Notes: a model not told the origin generated them from the sequence alone. 64,000 nt of DNA from JBMOKU01 sp049324315 (GCA_049324315.1 JBMOKU010000044.1:1-64000); one strand, 5' to 3'. Shown: positions 19,313 through 28,531, numbered from the stretch's first letter. Numbers and translations: made by a program.

Positions 19313-21038
19313 GTTTTTTCACCTCAAATGGAATCTCGATATGTATATTAAATCTACTTTTACCGTCAGAACCAAATGTAATACTTCCTCCTAGCTTTTT
19401 TACTCTTTCCTCCATTCCTAATAGTCCACAACCCTTGCTTATTTCTTTACATCCACGGCCATTATCTATAATGAGCAAGCTTATCCCTTCTTTATAAAAT
19501 CTTAACATTATATGTATTTCATCCGCTCTTCCATGTTTTATTGAATTTGTAACTGCTTCCTGACATGTACGGAATACTTCCTTCAAGTAGATAAAGCTGC
19601 TGCTGAGCTCATTTCCTTTAACTATAACCTTCACATCAACACCTAAGCTTTTAAAACTTGTTACGAGGTTGTTGAGGTCTTCAAGAAAAGTACATAAATC
19701 CAGTTTTTCTTGCATCGTATTGTATATTGACATCCTTAATTCCTTTAAGCTTTGAACAGCTATATCATTGGATTTTTTTATTATTTCAAGAGTCTTTTCA
19801 TTGTTTTTACCGCAGGCATAAATTGCTGCTTCCTGCATTTTTATTAAAAGGTTCAATTTATGTCCGAGGCTGTCATGCATGTCCTGGGCAACTCTATTCC
19901 GCTCTTTTTCTACAGCTAATTCTTCTACTGTCATAGCATACAATTTTAACATCGCATTTGAATGAGCAAGTTCGTTATTTTTTTTCTCCAACTTAGCAAC
20001 CAAGTCGCGGTACTGTGTGATATCAATAAAAGATATCACATAACCAACTACATTTCCTATTTTTCCTTTTACAGGCTGCACTGAAACACGAAATATAATA
20101 TTCTTAGGTTTCTCGAGTCTTATTTCTCCGCTTACAGGTCTATCTACACCTGTTTTGATTGCTTTTAATAATTCTTTTGAATCTTTATCTGTAATCATTC
20201 TACTTTTTATGAAGCATATGAAGTCTTCTATGCTTTTTCTATAAGTAAAATCTATAAAAAAATTATGAAATGCGTAATTATAATCAATGATTAAACCAGC
20301 GTTATCAATAAAAACAATTGCCCCTTCAACAGTATCAAAAGCCTTCCTTAGTGCCACGGGCATAACATTTAAGAATTTAAAACGAAAAGTAGCCAGTGCA
20401 AATAAGAACATCATAGCCGAAAAGCTGATAGGTGTAATATCATAACCTAAATCAGACAGCTTTAATAATTGAACTACATTTGAAAAAATAGGAATCATCG
20501 CAGCAATGACGATCAAAATAGATTGTTTCCTTTCATGTCCTAATCTTTTTAAGGAATGTTTAATAATCAATACTGTTCCCACCATAAGATATATATAAGA
20601 TAGAAAGCAGTGTATCCAGAAGAATATTCCGAATTTTACCTCTTGTAACTCAAACACTGAATAGTATGTTTTATGGTAGTTATTCGTTAATGCAATCAAA
20701 TACAATATAAAAGGACCTGTAAGAAGAATAATTATATTTCTTTTTCTATCAGGTATACTACTCCCGGTAAATAAAAACGCAAATAATAGCCATGCAAATC
20801 CTATAAAGCATATTGAAAAGTTTTCAAAACATACAGCAAGCCATTTTGTTTCTAATTTTTTCGCGGTGATGTCGAACATATTTCCTATAGACCATATAAG
20901 AACTAGTATCTGACAGTATACAAAAGAGTAAAGTAGCCTTGTTCTTTTACCAAAAGCTAAAAAATACACTGCTATTGATAAGGACATTAAGGCTGATATT
21001 ACTAGAAAAGTAACGCCTATGGTAAGCTGCATATACAA
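19305..21038 (-). CDS. Sensor histidine kinase with a seven-helix membrane domain and PAS domain
   Basis: 577 residues from a TTG start with GGGGAGG about 6 bp upstream (an in-frame ATG lies two codons later). Residues 1-225 contain about seven hydrophobic helices, as in 7TM-type sensor kinases. A PAS domain follows (about 230-345, ending GYVISFIDITQYRD), then a short coiled coil. The HisKA_3 phospho-acceptor region is near 385 (EKERNRVAQDMHDSLGH, with His in DMHD). The HATPase domain follows (EAVTNSIKHG, IDNGRGCKE, GLLGMEERV). It is the partner of the adjacent response regulator. The signal sensed is unknown. Confidence 0.9.
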   Translation of the reverse strand: MYMQLTIGVTFLVISALMSLSIAVYFLAFGKRTRLLYSFVYCQILVLIWSIGNMFDITAKKLETKWLAVCFENFSICFIGFAWLLFAFLFTGSSIPDRKRNIIILLTGPFILYLIALTNNYHKTYYSVFELQEVKFGIFFWIHCFLSYIYLMVGTVLIIKHSLKRLGHERKQSILIVIAAMIPIFSNVVQLLKLSDLGYDITPISFSAMMFLFALATFRFKFLNVMPVALRKAFDTVEGAIVFIDNAGLIIDYNYAFHNFFIDFTYRKSIEDFICFIKSRMITDKDSKELLKAIKTGVDRPVSGEIRLEKPKNIIFRVSVQPVKGKIGNVVGYVISFIDITQYRDLVAKLEKKNNELAHSNAMLKLYAMTVEELAVEKERNRVAQDMHDSLGHKLNLLIKMQEAAIYACGKNNEKTLEIIKKSNDIAVQSLKELRMSIYNTMQEKLDLCTFLEDLNNLVTSFKSLGVDVKVIVKGNELSSSFIYLKEVFRTCQEAVTNSIKHGRADEIHIMLRFYKEGISLLIIDNGRGCKEISKGCGLLGMEERVKKLGGSITFGSDGKSRFNIHIEIPFEVKKHD

Positions 21039-21170
21039 GTAGTTCCTCCCCTACTGTATAATTATTTAAGATGTAGATCTGGTAATATCAAATCATCCCT
21101 GATATTACCGAATCAATTTAAAAATATGTTCAAAGTAATATAAAAACATTTTTTAGAACCAACCCGCAAT

Positions 21171-22514
21171 TTACCTTAGTTTAAAACTATCCTTAATATA
21201 ATCAGCAGCTGGCAAGAAAAACTCTATGATTTTTCTTTTCCCTGTCTTTACTTCTGTAAGGACGGCCATACCCGGTGATATGGGTACATCTCTTGTGTCT
21301 ACAAAGATCGTTTCCTTTTCGGGTTTGACAAGGATTTTGTAGACGTAGCCCAGATTTTCATCCTCCACTGCATCTGCACTGATATGGATGATCTTTCCCT
21401 TGATGGTTCCATACTTTTGGAATGGGAAAGTATCCAGCTTAATCTCTGCCCCTTGTCCCTGCTGGATAAAGCCTATGTCTTTATTGAGTACCATGGCTTC
21501 TATTAGAAGTGGCGTAGCATCGGGTACGATGCTGATGATGGGATTGGCCGATGTGATAACGCCACCTATGGTATTGGCACCCATGCCCTGTACGGTACCG
21601 TCTACAGGGGCTATAATTTTTTGCAGGTCGATCCTTTTCGTCATCTTATCCACTTCTTTTTCAAGTTCCTGTATGGCCTTATCTTTTTCCACCAGTTCTT
21701 TCATGATTTCTTTGTCATAGTCCAATGTGTGGAGGTCCTTTTGATTTTGATTGACCTCCAGTTGATCTTCGTAATAGGCAATCTTGGCAAGCTGCAGGTC
21801 ACGATCCATGATGGCGAAATCCAGTTCATTTTGTTTCTCTATATATTCCTGCTCTGGAATGGCTCCACCCTCATAAAGGGTCTTTTGGATTCTTACCTGA
21901 TCTTTTAGTATCTTAATATTTGTTTCCAGTTGAATCAGCTGCTGTTGAACCATGTTGTATTCTTCCATGGCTTTTTCATATTCTAATTGGTAGGTCTTTT
22001 GTTTTTCACGATAGTCCTGTTCTTTTAATCGTTTATACTCTTTTTGACGGTTTAGTACATCTTCACTGAGCAGGAGATTTGGATTCTCCTTGATCAGCTT
22101 TTCTACTTTCACGTCATCATCTTTTAAGGTAGCTAATAGAAGTTCTCTTTCCAGTTTCGCTGTATCTAAAGAGCTTTTTAGTTTCTCCAGCTCCGTTTTG
22201 TTAATGGAGGTATCTACTTCGATAAGCAGCTGTCCTTTTTTGACCTTTTGTCCTTCTGTCACATGGATTTGTGTGATAACGCCACCTTCCAGGGATTGTA
22301 TGATTTTGATGTTACCATCAGGAATGACTTTTCCTCTGGCTAGAGCCACTTCGTCTACGCTTCCGATAATAGACCAGAGGATTGCCGTGACGAGTATAAG
22401 AAAGATCATCCATATGGTCAGCTTTCCTAATGGTGAAGCAGGACTTTCGATGATTTCCAGGGCAGATGGCAAGAATTCTGTCCGTATATCTTTTGGTTTC
22501 ATTTTGATAATCAT
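21171..22514 (-). CDS. HlyD-family type I secretion periplasmic/membrane adaptor
   Basis: 447 residues with a short cytoplasmic N-terminus, one membrane segment (about 32-52, IWMIFLILVTAILWSIIG), a lipoyl-like half-motif (GGVITQIHVTEGQKVKKGQLLIEVD), long coiled-coil helices (about 100-300) and a closing beta domain (IIAPVDGTVQGMG). This is the HlyD/LapC layout of RTX exporters. Its start codon overlaps the stop codon of the ABC transporter gene (TAATG). No TolC-like outer-membrane gene is present in the window, as expected if the cell has no outer membrane. A C-terminal fragment of a second copy lies at 18.5 kb. Confidence 0.93.
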   Translation of the reverse strand: MIIKMKPKDIRTEFLPSALEIIESPASPLGKLTIWMIFLILVTAILWSIIGSVDEVALARGKVIPDGNIKIIQSLEGGVITQIHVTEGQKVKKGQLLIEVDTSINKTELEKLKSSLDTAKLERELLLATLKDDDVKVEKLIKENPNLLLSEDVLNRQKEYKRLKEQDYREKQKTYQLEYEKAMEEYNMVQQQLIQLETNIKILKDQVRIQKTLYEGGAIPEQEYIEKQNELDFAIMDRDLQLAKIAYYEDQLEVNQNQKDLHTLDYDKEIMKELVEKDKAIQELEKEVDKMTKRIDLQKIIAPVDGTVQGMGANTIGGVITSANPIISIVPDATPLLIEAMVLNKDIGFIQQGQGAEIKLDTFPFQKYGTIKGKIIHISADAVEDENLGYVYKILVKPEKETIFVDTRDVPISPGMAVLTEVKTGKRKIIEFFLPAADYIKDSFKLR

Positions 22515-24667
22515 TAGCTGACTTCCTCCTCTGCTGTGATGATTCTGACCTGTCCTTTATGCTGCTGGTTGTATAGGTAGTGGTATAGTCCTTTTTGTTT
22601 GATCAACATGTCATGGGGACCAAATTCCACTAGGTTTCCTTTGTCCAGTACCATGATGGCATCACAATCTTTGATCGTGGAAAGTCTATGGGCAATGATT
22701 AGTACGGTACGGCCTTCACAGATCTTGGAGAGGTTCTGTTGGATGATGTTTTCTGATTCATAGTCCAGTGCCGATGTAGCTTCGTCAAAGATGAGGATCG
22801 GTGGATTGGTTAGCAGGGCCCTTGCGATGGCAATGCGCTGCCTTTGTCCTCCAGACAAAGCCGTTCCCCTCTCTCCCACCTGGGTATCATATCCTTCCGG
22901 CAGCTCCAGGATAAAATCATGGGCACCTGCTACCTTTGCCCAGTAGACGATTTCTTCCATGCTGGCGGCAGGCTTATGAATACAGATGTTATCTTTTACG
23001 CTGCCATGGAACAGGAAGTTTTCCTGCAGTACGACCCCGATTTGCCTTCTAAGCCAGAAGGGATCTGCCAGGGATATGTCTACACCATCGATTAAGATTT
23101 TCCCAGCTTCAGGGATATATAGTCTTTGTACTAGTTTGCTTAGGGTACTTTTCCCTGAACCGCTTCTCCCTACAATGCCGATGGTTTTACCAGCCGGTAT
23201 TTTAAATGACATGTTTCGTACCGCTTCCGGTATGTCCATACGGTATCTGAAGGTAACATTTTGAAACTCCACATTCCCCCGGATGTTTGGAAGCTTGGCC
23301 TTTTGCATGTCAGAGTGGGGCTCTGGCTGGGCGTTGAAGATATCTCCCAGTCGTTCGATGGATACACTGGTTTGTTGGAATTCCTGCCACAGATTGACCA
23401 GTCTTAGGATGGGGCCACTGACTCTTCCCGAGAGCATTCGAAAGGCTATCAGTTGCCCAACTGTGATCTTTCCGCTGATTACTAGGTGGGTTCCTACCCA
23501 TAGGACCGTAAGGTCACAGGTCTGCTGAATAAACTGGCCCACTGCATTGGCGCTGCCTCCCAAGATAGAGGTTTTAAAGGAAGCTCCCACATAGTTCGAA
23601 ATACGGTCTTCCCATCTTTTTTGACTTAAGGGTTCCAGGGCAAAGGCTTTGATGGTTTGCACCCCAGACACGGATTCTACCAGAAAATTCTGCATTTCTG
23701 CACCATAATTGAATTTTTCTTTTAACTGATTTCGAAATAAGGGTGTTACAATCACAGATAATGCGATAAAGAAAGGTAAGGATAAGAGTACAATATTGGT
23801 TAGCGTCGTACTGTACATATACATGACAATAATATATACAGAAAGGAACAGTATATCCAATATAGATGACAGGGGTGCCCCTGTTAAGAACCTACGGATA
23901 TTTTCTACTTCCCGAACTCTTGCGATGGTTTCCCCAACCTGCCGGTTTTCAAAGTATCGCAGGGGTAGTTTGAAAAGATGGTTAAATAACCTGGCACTTA
24001 GGATTACATCGATCCTGTTGGTGGTATGGGTAAAGACGTAGTTTTTTGACAGACTAAGCAGCATTTCAAAAACCACAATAATCAATAGACCTATCATCAT
24101 TACCTTTAGGGTACTGAAGGCCTTGTGTACTAAAACCTTATCAATAATGACTTGGATAATGAGTGGCGATACCAATCCGATAATTTGAAGTGTAAATGCT
24201 GCGATAAGTACATCAATAAAGGATTTCTTATATTTTAAGATAGATGGAATAAACCATTTGATACCAAACTTGATTTGTTGTAGACGCATGTCCTTATTTT
24301 TAACGAGGATAACTTTTCCGGTCCACTTTTCACCTAATTCATCTTTCTTTACTTCCTCAGGTTTTTGCTTTTCCGGATCCAGAACTAAAACCTTCTCTTC
24401 ATCTGCTTTTGCAAGTACAATAAAATTTCCGTCCGTTAGTTCAATAAGTGCCGGCAATGGATAAGTAGCAAGTTTCTCATAACCGATCTTTGCCGCTTTT
24501 GCTTTTAATCCTACTTTTTTACTAATCTTTAAAATATCTTGTTCGGTAATATCTTTTCCTTCCAATGCAAAACCATGATCCAACTGATCTTCATCCAGCC
24601 CTACATGATTAAATCTAGCAATGATAATCAGGCTTTGCAGGGTTTTTCTTAACTTTTGCACTTCCAT
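22514..24667 (-). CDS. HlyB-like type I secretion ABC transporter/ATPase
   Basis: 717 residues. Residues 1-130 form a C39-like domain without any Cys, so it cannot be an active peptidase. This is the hallmark of RTX exporters of the HlyB type. A six-helix membrane domain follows (about 150-430, with VIIDKVLVHKAFSTL and RYFENRQVGETIARVRE, both very like HlyB). The ATPase domain has Walker A GRSGSGKS, signature LSGGQRQR, Walker B ILIFDEATSALD and the H-loop AHRLS. The ribosome binding site is AAGGGGG. It is the first gene after a c-di-GMP-II-type leader RNA and is expected to export the giant RTX protein. Confidence 0.95.
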   Translation of the reverse strand: MEVQKLRKTLQSLIIIARFNHVGLDEDQLDHGFALEGKDITEQDILKISKKVGLKAKAAKIGYEKLATYPLPALIELTDGNFIVLAKADEEKVLVLDPEKQKPEEVKKDELGEKWTGKVILVKNKDMRLQQIKFGIKWFIPSILKYKKSFIDVLIAAFTLQIIGLVSPLIIQVIIDKVLVHKAFSTLKVMMIGLLIIVVFEMLLSLSKNYVFTHTTNRIDVILSARLFNHLFKLPLRYFENRQVGETIARVREVENIRRFLTGAPLSSILDILFLSVYIIVMYMYSTTLTNIVLLSLPFFIALSVIVTPLFRNQLKEKFNYGAEMQNFLVESVSGVQTIKAFALEPLSQKRWEDRISNYVGASFKTSILGGSANAVGQFIQQTCDLTVLWVGTHLVISGKITVGQLIAFRMLSGRVSGPILRLVNLWQEFQQTSVSIERLGDIFNAQPEPHSDMQKAKLPNIRGNVEFQNVTFRYRMDIPEAVRNMSFKIPAGKTIGIVGRSGSGKSTLSKLVQRLYIPEAGKILIDGVDISLADPFWLRRQIGVVLQENFLFHGSVKDNICIHKPAASMEEIVYWAKVAGAHDFILELPEGYDTQVGERGTALSGGQRQRIAIARALLTNPPILIFDEATSALDYESENIIQQNLSKICEGRTVLIIAHRLSTIKDCDAIMVLDKGNLVEFGPHDMLIKQKGLYHYLYNQQHKGQVRIITAEEEVS

Positions 24668-24702
24668 TGCGTCCCCCTTATGTCTATGTATCTTTTAGTA
24701 TT

Positions 24703-24753
24703 AAAAAAATAACCCAGTATTCAAAAACTTTAGCAAGTTTTCTGAATACCGGG
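24703..24753 (-). terminator. Strong intrinsic terminator of the 24.8 kb leader RNA
   Basis: On the minus strand CCCGGTATTCA and TGAATACTGGG form an 11-bp outer stem, continued by AAAACTT / AAAGTTTT, followed by TTATTTTTTT. Its 5' arm starts where the aptamer's AACCGACC tail ends, so aptamer stem P1 and the terminator would compete. That predicts an ON switch when ligand is bound. Confidence 0.88.
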
Positions 24754-24822
24754 TCGGTTGCACCGCTCACTCCATACACATCAGGTGCCCAATTAAGATG
24801 TGTATTTCTTCGTTTCCCCAAG
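24754..24822 (-). promoter_or_regulatory. Cyclic-di-GMP class II riboswitch before the type I secretion operon
   Basis: Minus-strand order: GGAAACGAAGAA, hairpin arm ATACACATC, loop TTAATTGGGCACCT, arm GATGTGTAT, then GGTGCAACCGACC. AATTGGGCAC and GTGCAACCGACC are the conserved blocks of the class II c-di-GMP aptamer as I recall it from the Clostridium acetobutylicum structure, with GCACC and GGTGC forming the pseudoknot. A -10 box TATAAT at 24872-24877 places transcription start about 40 bp upstream. Confidence 0.87.
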
Positions 24823-25041
24823 AATATGGTAAATATTTATATATTCTTCCATATTATGCACTTGTACGACTATTATACAGACAAATTTGTGAATAATTTG
24901 TCGATTCTTGAAATCTAAAATTATTTTTATGTATTTTTTTTAGCTGATATAACAGGGAATTAATGTTAAGCAATCTCATATCTTCTCTCGAAAATAAATT
25001 ATTCAATATTTAAATCAACATTTATCTTCAGCATATAATCA

Positions 25042-25070
25042 TTGACAGTGTTAAAAAGTTTCGCTATAAT
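25042..25070 (+). promoter_or_regulatory. Near-perfect sigma-A promoter
   Basis: TTGACA (25042-25047), a 17-bp spacer, then TATAAT (25065-25070). It drives the NapH-like gene that starts about 40 bp downstream. Confidence 0.9.
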
Positions 25071-25082
25071 AAAAATATCATA

Positions 25083-25097
25083 TACCCCCGGAGGGTA
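25083..25097 (+). promoter_or_regulatory. Inverted repeat TACCC-N5-GGGTA, possible repressor operator
   Basis: The repeat starts 13 bp after the -10 hexamer, around +6 to +20, a classical repressor position. GC-rich TACCC/GGGTA palindromes of this sort resemble operators of CsoR/CstR-type repressors. No such regulator gene is in the window, so the assignment is tentative. Confidence 0.4.
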
Positions 25098-25106
25098 GGG
25101 AGGGAG

Positions 25107-25766
25107 TTGGTAAATAAAATGTCAGCCATAAGACCATTCGTTCAGTTTTTATTTCTATTCGTCTTTATTGCATTCATGGTTTTAGGTAAGGCGCAAATTT
25201 GGATGGGGTTTATCTTCTTGTCAATTATTTTGTCTGTTGTTTTCGGGAGATATTATTGTGGGTGGGCTTGTCCTATTAACACCCTCATACGACCCGTCAA
25301 TTGGCTCGGAAAGAAAATCGGCACCCAGAAGAAACATGTCCCTGAGGTTTTTAAATCTGAGAAAATACGCTGGGCAGCATTTGCACTGTTTATTGTAGGG
25401 CTTGGATATACCATTTATACCATTCGCCTGGGTAAAAAATTTCCTCTGCCATTAATCATTATACCCCTAGGGCTACTAACGACAATGTTTATTAATGAGA
25501 AAACATGGCATCGTTACCTGTGTCCATGGGGTGTATTATTTAGTCTTACCGGCAGATTTGCTAAGTTAGGTATAAAAGCAAACGACTGTTACAGCTGCGG
25601 TATATGCGAAAAGGTTTGCCCTGGTGAAGCCATCACTCTAAATGAAATGAAAAAGGCAGATATCGATTCTACCCATTGTCTCTTATGTTTGGAATGTCAA
25701 TCTGCATGTCCAAAGGATGCCCTACATTATCAATGGAAAAATAATCGTGAGGAAACATCCTCATGA
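25107..25766 (+). CDS. NapH/MauN-family membrane 4Fe-4S protein
   Basis: About 219 residues. Start is either TTG 25107 or ATG 25119; GGGAGGG lies close upstream. About four membrane segments carry two CxxxCP motifs (FGRYYCGWACPINTL and RYLCPWGVLFSL), followed by two C-terminal 4Fe-4S ferredoxin motifs (CYSCGICEKVCPGEA and CLLCLECQSACPKDA). This is the layout of the NapH/NosR-C/YccM electron-transfer family. A paralogue is at 46356-47003. The electron acceptor is unknown. It has its own strong promoter and terminator, so it is a single-gene transcript. Confidence 0.85.
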   Translation: MVNKMSAIRPFVQFLFLFVFIAFMVLGKAQIWMGFIFLSIILSVVFGRYYCGWACPINTLIRPVNWLGKKIGTQKKHVPEVFKSEKIRWAAFALFIVGLGYTIYTIRLGKKFPLPLIIIPLGLLTTMFINEKTWHRYLCPWGVLFSLTGRFAKLGIKANDCYSCGICEKVCPGEAITLNEMKKADIDSTHCLLCLECQSACPKDALHYQWKNNREETSS

Positions 25767-25800
25767 AATTAAAAAGACATTATAGTAATGTGAAAGTAGA

Positions 25801-25827
25801 AGAGGATGCCCATTGTCCTCTTTTTTT
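25801..25827 (+). terminator. Intrinsic terminator after the NapH-like gene
   Basis: AGAGGA and TCCTCT form a 6-bp stem around a 9-base loop, followed by six T. Confidence 0.75.
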
Positions 25828-25869
25828 GCTATATGAGTTGCAATAAATATGTTACATCCGCTACGCCAC

Positions 25870-25922
25870 GGGGACAGTTCCTCAGGCACATAAAAAACAT
25901 ATGTACCAGACGAACCGTCCCC
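25870..25922. repeat. GGGGAC...GTCCCC inverted repeat element
   Basis: GGGGACAGTTC and GAACCGTCCCC face each other across about 31 bp. GGGGAC-type dispersed palindromes are common in intergenic regions of Clostridia. A related, longer hairpin is at 40613-40687. Confidence 0.6.
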
Positions 25923-25989
25923 AGGACTCCGCTGTCTCACATATAAAAATGGAGAATTTTACGAATTAGAGCTGCTTGATTAGATGGAA

Positions 25990-27072
25990 TTAAGCTGTTA
26001 CACGGTTTTTCTTTTTTTCCGCGAACAATAATATAACAATGGGTAGGATTACTTCAAACGGCAGTTTGTAGTATGGAGATACGCCAATGAATTCAATCAT
26101 TTCCATGAGGCTATCATAAATAGATAGTGATAAATTAAGCATAAGCAGTGCAGCTGGTGTTATGATAAAGCGGTAATCAGCTAGATTCCACACGCTGCTA
26201 ATTCCTTTGCTGACAGCTAGCATACATATGCTCAGTTTAATAAAACTTCCCATAAGAAATACAGCCGATGGCACGATTTCTATTCTACTGATAATATCCC
26301 CAATGTTCAATCTTGAAACAACTCTATAGGAAGGAAAGTACATGCTTAAAGCATTGTCTACACCAATAACTAATATATTTGTTACAGAGACTAGCAATAT
26401 GGTTATGCCTCCAATCAAAAAACCGAACATATAAATTTTATACGGAGACCTTTTTTCTCTAAATCTTGAAAATACCATCGTAAATATTACTGTTTCGGTC
26501 AAGGGAAAGGTAAAGGTTTCAAAAGCTCCTTTCATAACAGGCTTCAATCCCTCTGCTAATACAGGGCGAATGTTAAGTATATTCATCTCAGGAATTAATA
26601 ATAATCTTGTAATAAGTAAAAAACTCATAATTACAAAAATCATAGACGCTGCCCATCTTCCCAGTACTTCGATCCCTTCTTTCGCGCCCCAGATACCAAG
26701 CATTAAGATGAATATCATCGATATCGTTTTAGGTGTCTCAGGTAAAGAAATTGTATTAATAAACCAGCCCAAATTTATTAAAATTAATGCTCCTATATGA
26801 AAGGCAAACCAGATATATAAAAGTTCAATTCCTTTTCCAATAAAGCTGCCAAAACAAACTTCAATAATTTGAAACATATCTTTTTCTGGAAAGATATAAT
26901 GCAGACGAGCATAGATCAGTATCATGGGCAATGCCATCAATACTGCAAGAATATTCGCTAACCATAAATCTTTTTTTGCTCCTATTCCTGTGCTAATGAT
27001 GATAGATGTCCCTATAATAAACATAGTGACAAGGATGATTCCTTGTCTATCCGAAATCGATTCCTTATTCAT
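25990..27072 (-). CDS. GerAB-family spore germination permease
   Basis: 360 residues with about ten hydrophobic helices in the amino acid permease-like (APC) fold of GerAB proteins. Family-typical segments include an N-terminal SDRQGIILVTMFIIGTSIII, a TVIFTMVFSRFREK loop and a C-terminal PYYKLPFEVILPIVILLFAEKKKN. GerAB proteins sit in the spore inner membrane and sense germinants together with GerAA and GerAC. Neither partner is adjacent here, so this is an orphan B subunit. It supports a spore-forming host. Confidence 0.85.
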   Translation of the reverse strand: MNKESISDRQGIILVTMFIIGTSIIISTGIGAKKDLWLANILAVLMALPMILIYARLHYIFPEKDMFQIIEVCFGSFIGKGIELLYIWFAFHIGALILINLGWFINTISLPETPKTISMIFILMLGIWGAKEGIEVLGRWAASMIFVIMSFLLITRLLLIPEMNILNIRPVLAEGLKPVMKGAFETFTFPLTETVIFTMVFSRFREKRSPYKIYMFGFLIGGITILLVSVTNILVIGVDNALSMYFPSYRVVSRLNIGDIISRIEIVPSAVFLMGSFIKLSICMLAVSKGISSVWNLADYRFIITPAALLMLNLSLSIYDSLMEMIEFIGVSPYYKLPFEVILPIVILLFAEKKKNRVTA

Positions 27073-27206
27073 AACTTTTCCTCCGAGATAGATTGAAATA
27101 CAGTTTATTCCATAATATTATTATCTCGAATTCGCTAAATTATTTTTAAAATCACCATCTATGGTCAAACTTAGGCTAATATTGCCTGTTTCCTGTGAAA
27201 ATAATA

Positions 27207-27231
27207 AGAGGATGAAGCTTTCTCATCCTCT
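27207..27231 (-). terminator. Terminator after the DUF3798 lipoprotein gene
   Basis: AGAGGATGA and TCATCCTCT form a 9-bp perfect stem followed on the minus strand by a T-rich run (TATTATTTT). Confidence 0.7.
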
Positions 27232-27248
27232 CGTTATTTTATATCCCG

Positions 27249-28415
27249 TTAGAATGTAATGTAGTCTGACAGAATCATAAAGAAGTTATCCAGTTCTTTT
27301 CCTGATGTCTCACTGACGATGGTATCAATCTTCATATCAACACCGGCATAAGCTTTAAAGAACTCAGCCAATTTTTCCTTGTCTACTTTTCCTGTCGTTT
27401 TCCCCTCCAGATAGGCTTTCGTATACTCAACACCCGCTTCAATAAACATCATATTTACAGGAACAGGCCATGTTGAAAATCTACCTGTGCCACCTTTTTC
27501 GGCAATCTTTGATTTGATTTGTGCTACGACATAATCAATATCTCCGGCTTTATCAGGAGGAATTTCGATTCCCAAGGCCCCCGGATACCCATGATATGGA
27601 CTTGGGCAGCACTGCTGTGGAGAAATGGCGCCCTGCTCCAATGTGGCTTTAATCAATGGCTCTTGCATAGAACAATTGGTACTGAAAAATGCTGTGTCTT
27701 TCCCTAATTCTGCAACCTTTCTCGGGATGTCTTCCAATATGAACTGCTGTGCCCCAGGAACACCGGCATCTCCGGTAGGATCTGGCGCCGTTGCATCGAC
27801 AAATTTCATTCCCCGCTGCTCACATTGTTCCTTAAAAATATCTCTTCTCATGGCAAGAAGCTGATAGGACATATGCCGTGGGAATGAATAATGGACAAAT
27901 GTCTTTGCCCCCATTTTTTCTGCTTGCTCAATGATAACAGTACCCATTCCCAACTCATCGGCTTGCAATACGATATCTGCTTTTGAAGCAATCATATCCG
28001 GATCTTCACCGGGTACCCCCACGATGAATAGAATATCCGGGTTGACTTCCCTTGCTTTGTCTATGGCTGCCGATGCTCCTGGTACAGCCGGACAGAAAAT
28101 AATAGCCTTGCAATCCGGGTCCGATGCCATAGCCATGATATTGGCTATGGTTGTCTCCTGCTCCTTCATGAAGTTATCCGGATATGTTTGATGGAGAATC
28201 ATATCTCCATATTTTGCGATGACCCTTTCAGCGGCCCTATATTCTTCTTCATTTTGTGATACCGTACCTGTCATAATACCAATCTTGTATGTATTTTCTG
28301 GTGGTGCTGCTTCCTCTACAGCGGTGGGTTGTTCAACTGCTGGTTTCTGTCCACATGCAGCGAAACTGAAAACCATGAACAATGTCATAAAGATTGCTAA
28401 ACTTTTCTTTAACAT
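27249..28415 (-). CDS. DUF3798 family lipoprotein, periplasmic-binding-protein-like
   Basis: 388 residues. A lipoprotein signal peptide ends in FSFAACGQ, with Cys-21 the probable lipidated residue. The rest resembles the DUF3798 family, which has the general fold of sugar-type binding proteins (YKIGIMTGTVSQNEEEYRAAE, PDILFIVGVPGEDPDMIASKADIVLQADELGMG). No ABC permease is adjacent. It follows the glycyl radical enzyme on the same strand, about 320 bp downstream of a hairpin. It may capture the substrate of that enzyme, but this is inferred from position. Confidence 0.75.
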   Translation of the reverse strand: MLKKSLAIFMTLFMVFSFAACGQKPAVEQPTAVEEAAPPENTYKIGIMTGTVSQNEEEYRAAERVIAKYGDMILHQTYPDNFMKEQETTIANIMAMASDPDCKAIIFCPAVPGASAAIDKAREVNPDILFIVGVPGEDPDMIASKADIVLQADELGMGTVIIEQAEKMGAKTFVHYSFPRHMSYQLLAMRRDIFKEQCEQRGMKFVDATAPDPTGDAGVPGAQQFILEDIPRKVAELGKDTAFFSTNCSMQEPLIKATLEQGAISPQQCCPSPYHGYPGALGIEIPPDKAGDIDYVVAQIKSKIAEKGGTGRFSTWPVPVNMMFIEAGVEYTKAYLEGKTTGKVDKEKLAEFFKAYAGVDMKIDTIVSETSGKELDNFFMILSDYITF

Positions 28416-28531
28416 TTAATTTCCCCCCATTTATAATCATTATTTATAAATTTACCACTGCCCCCCTTCTTTATATAAAATCTAAGAAATCACTGGAACA
28501 TTAGGTACATAATGATGCATTGATCTAAATT

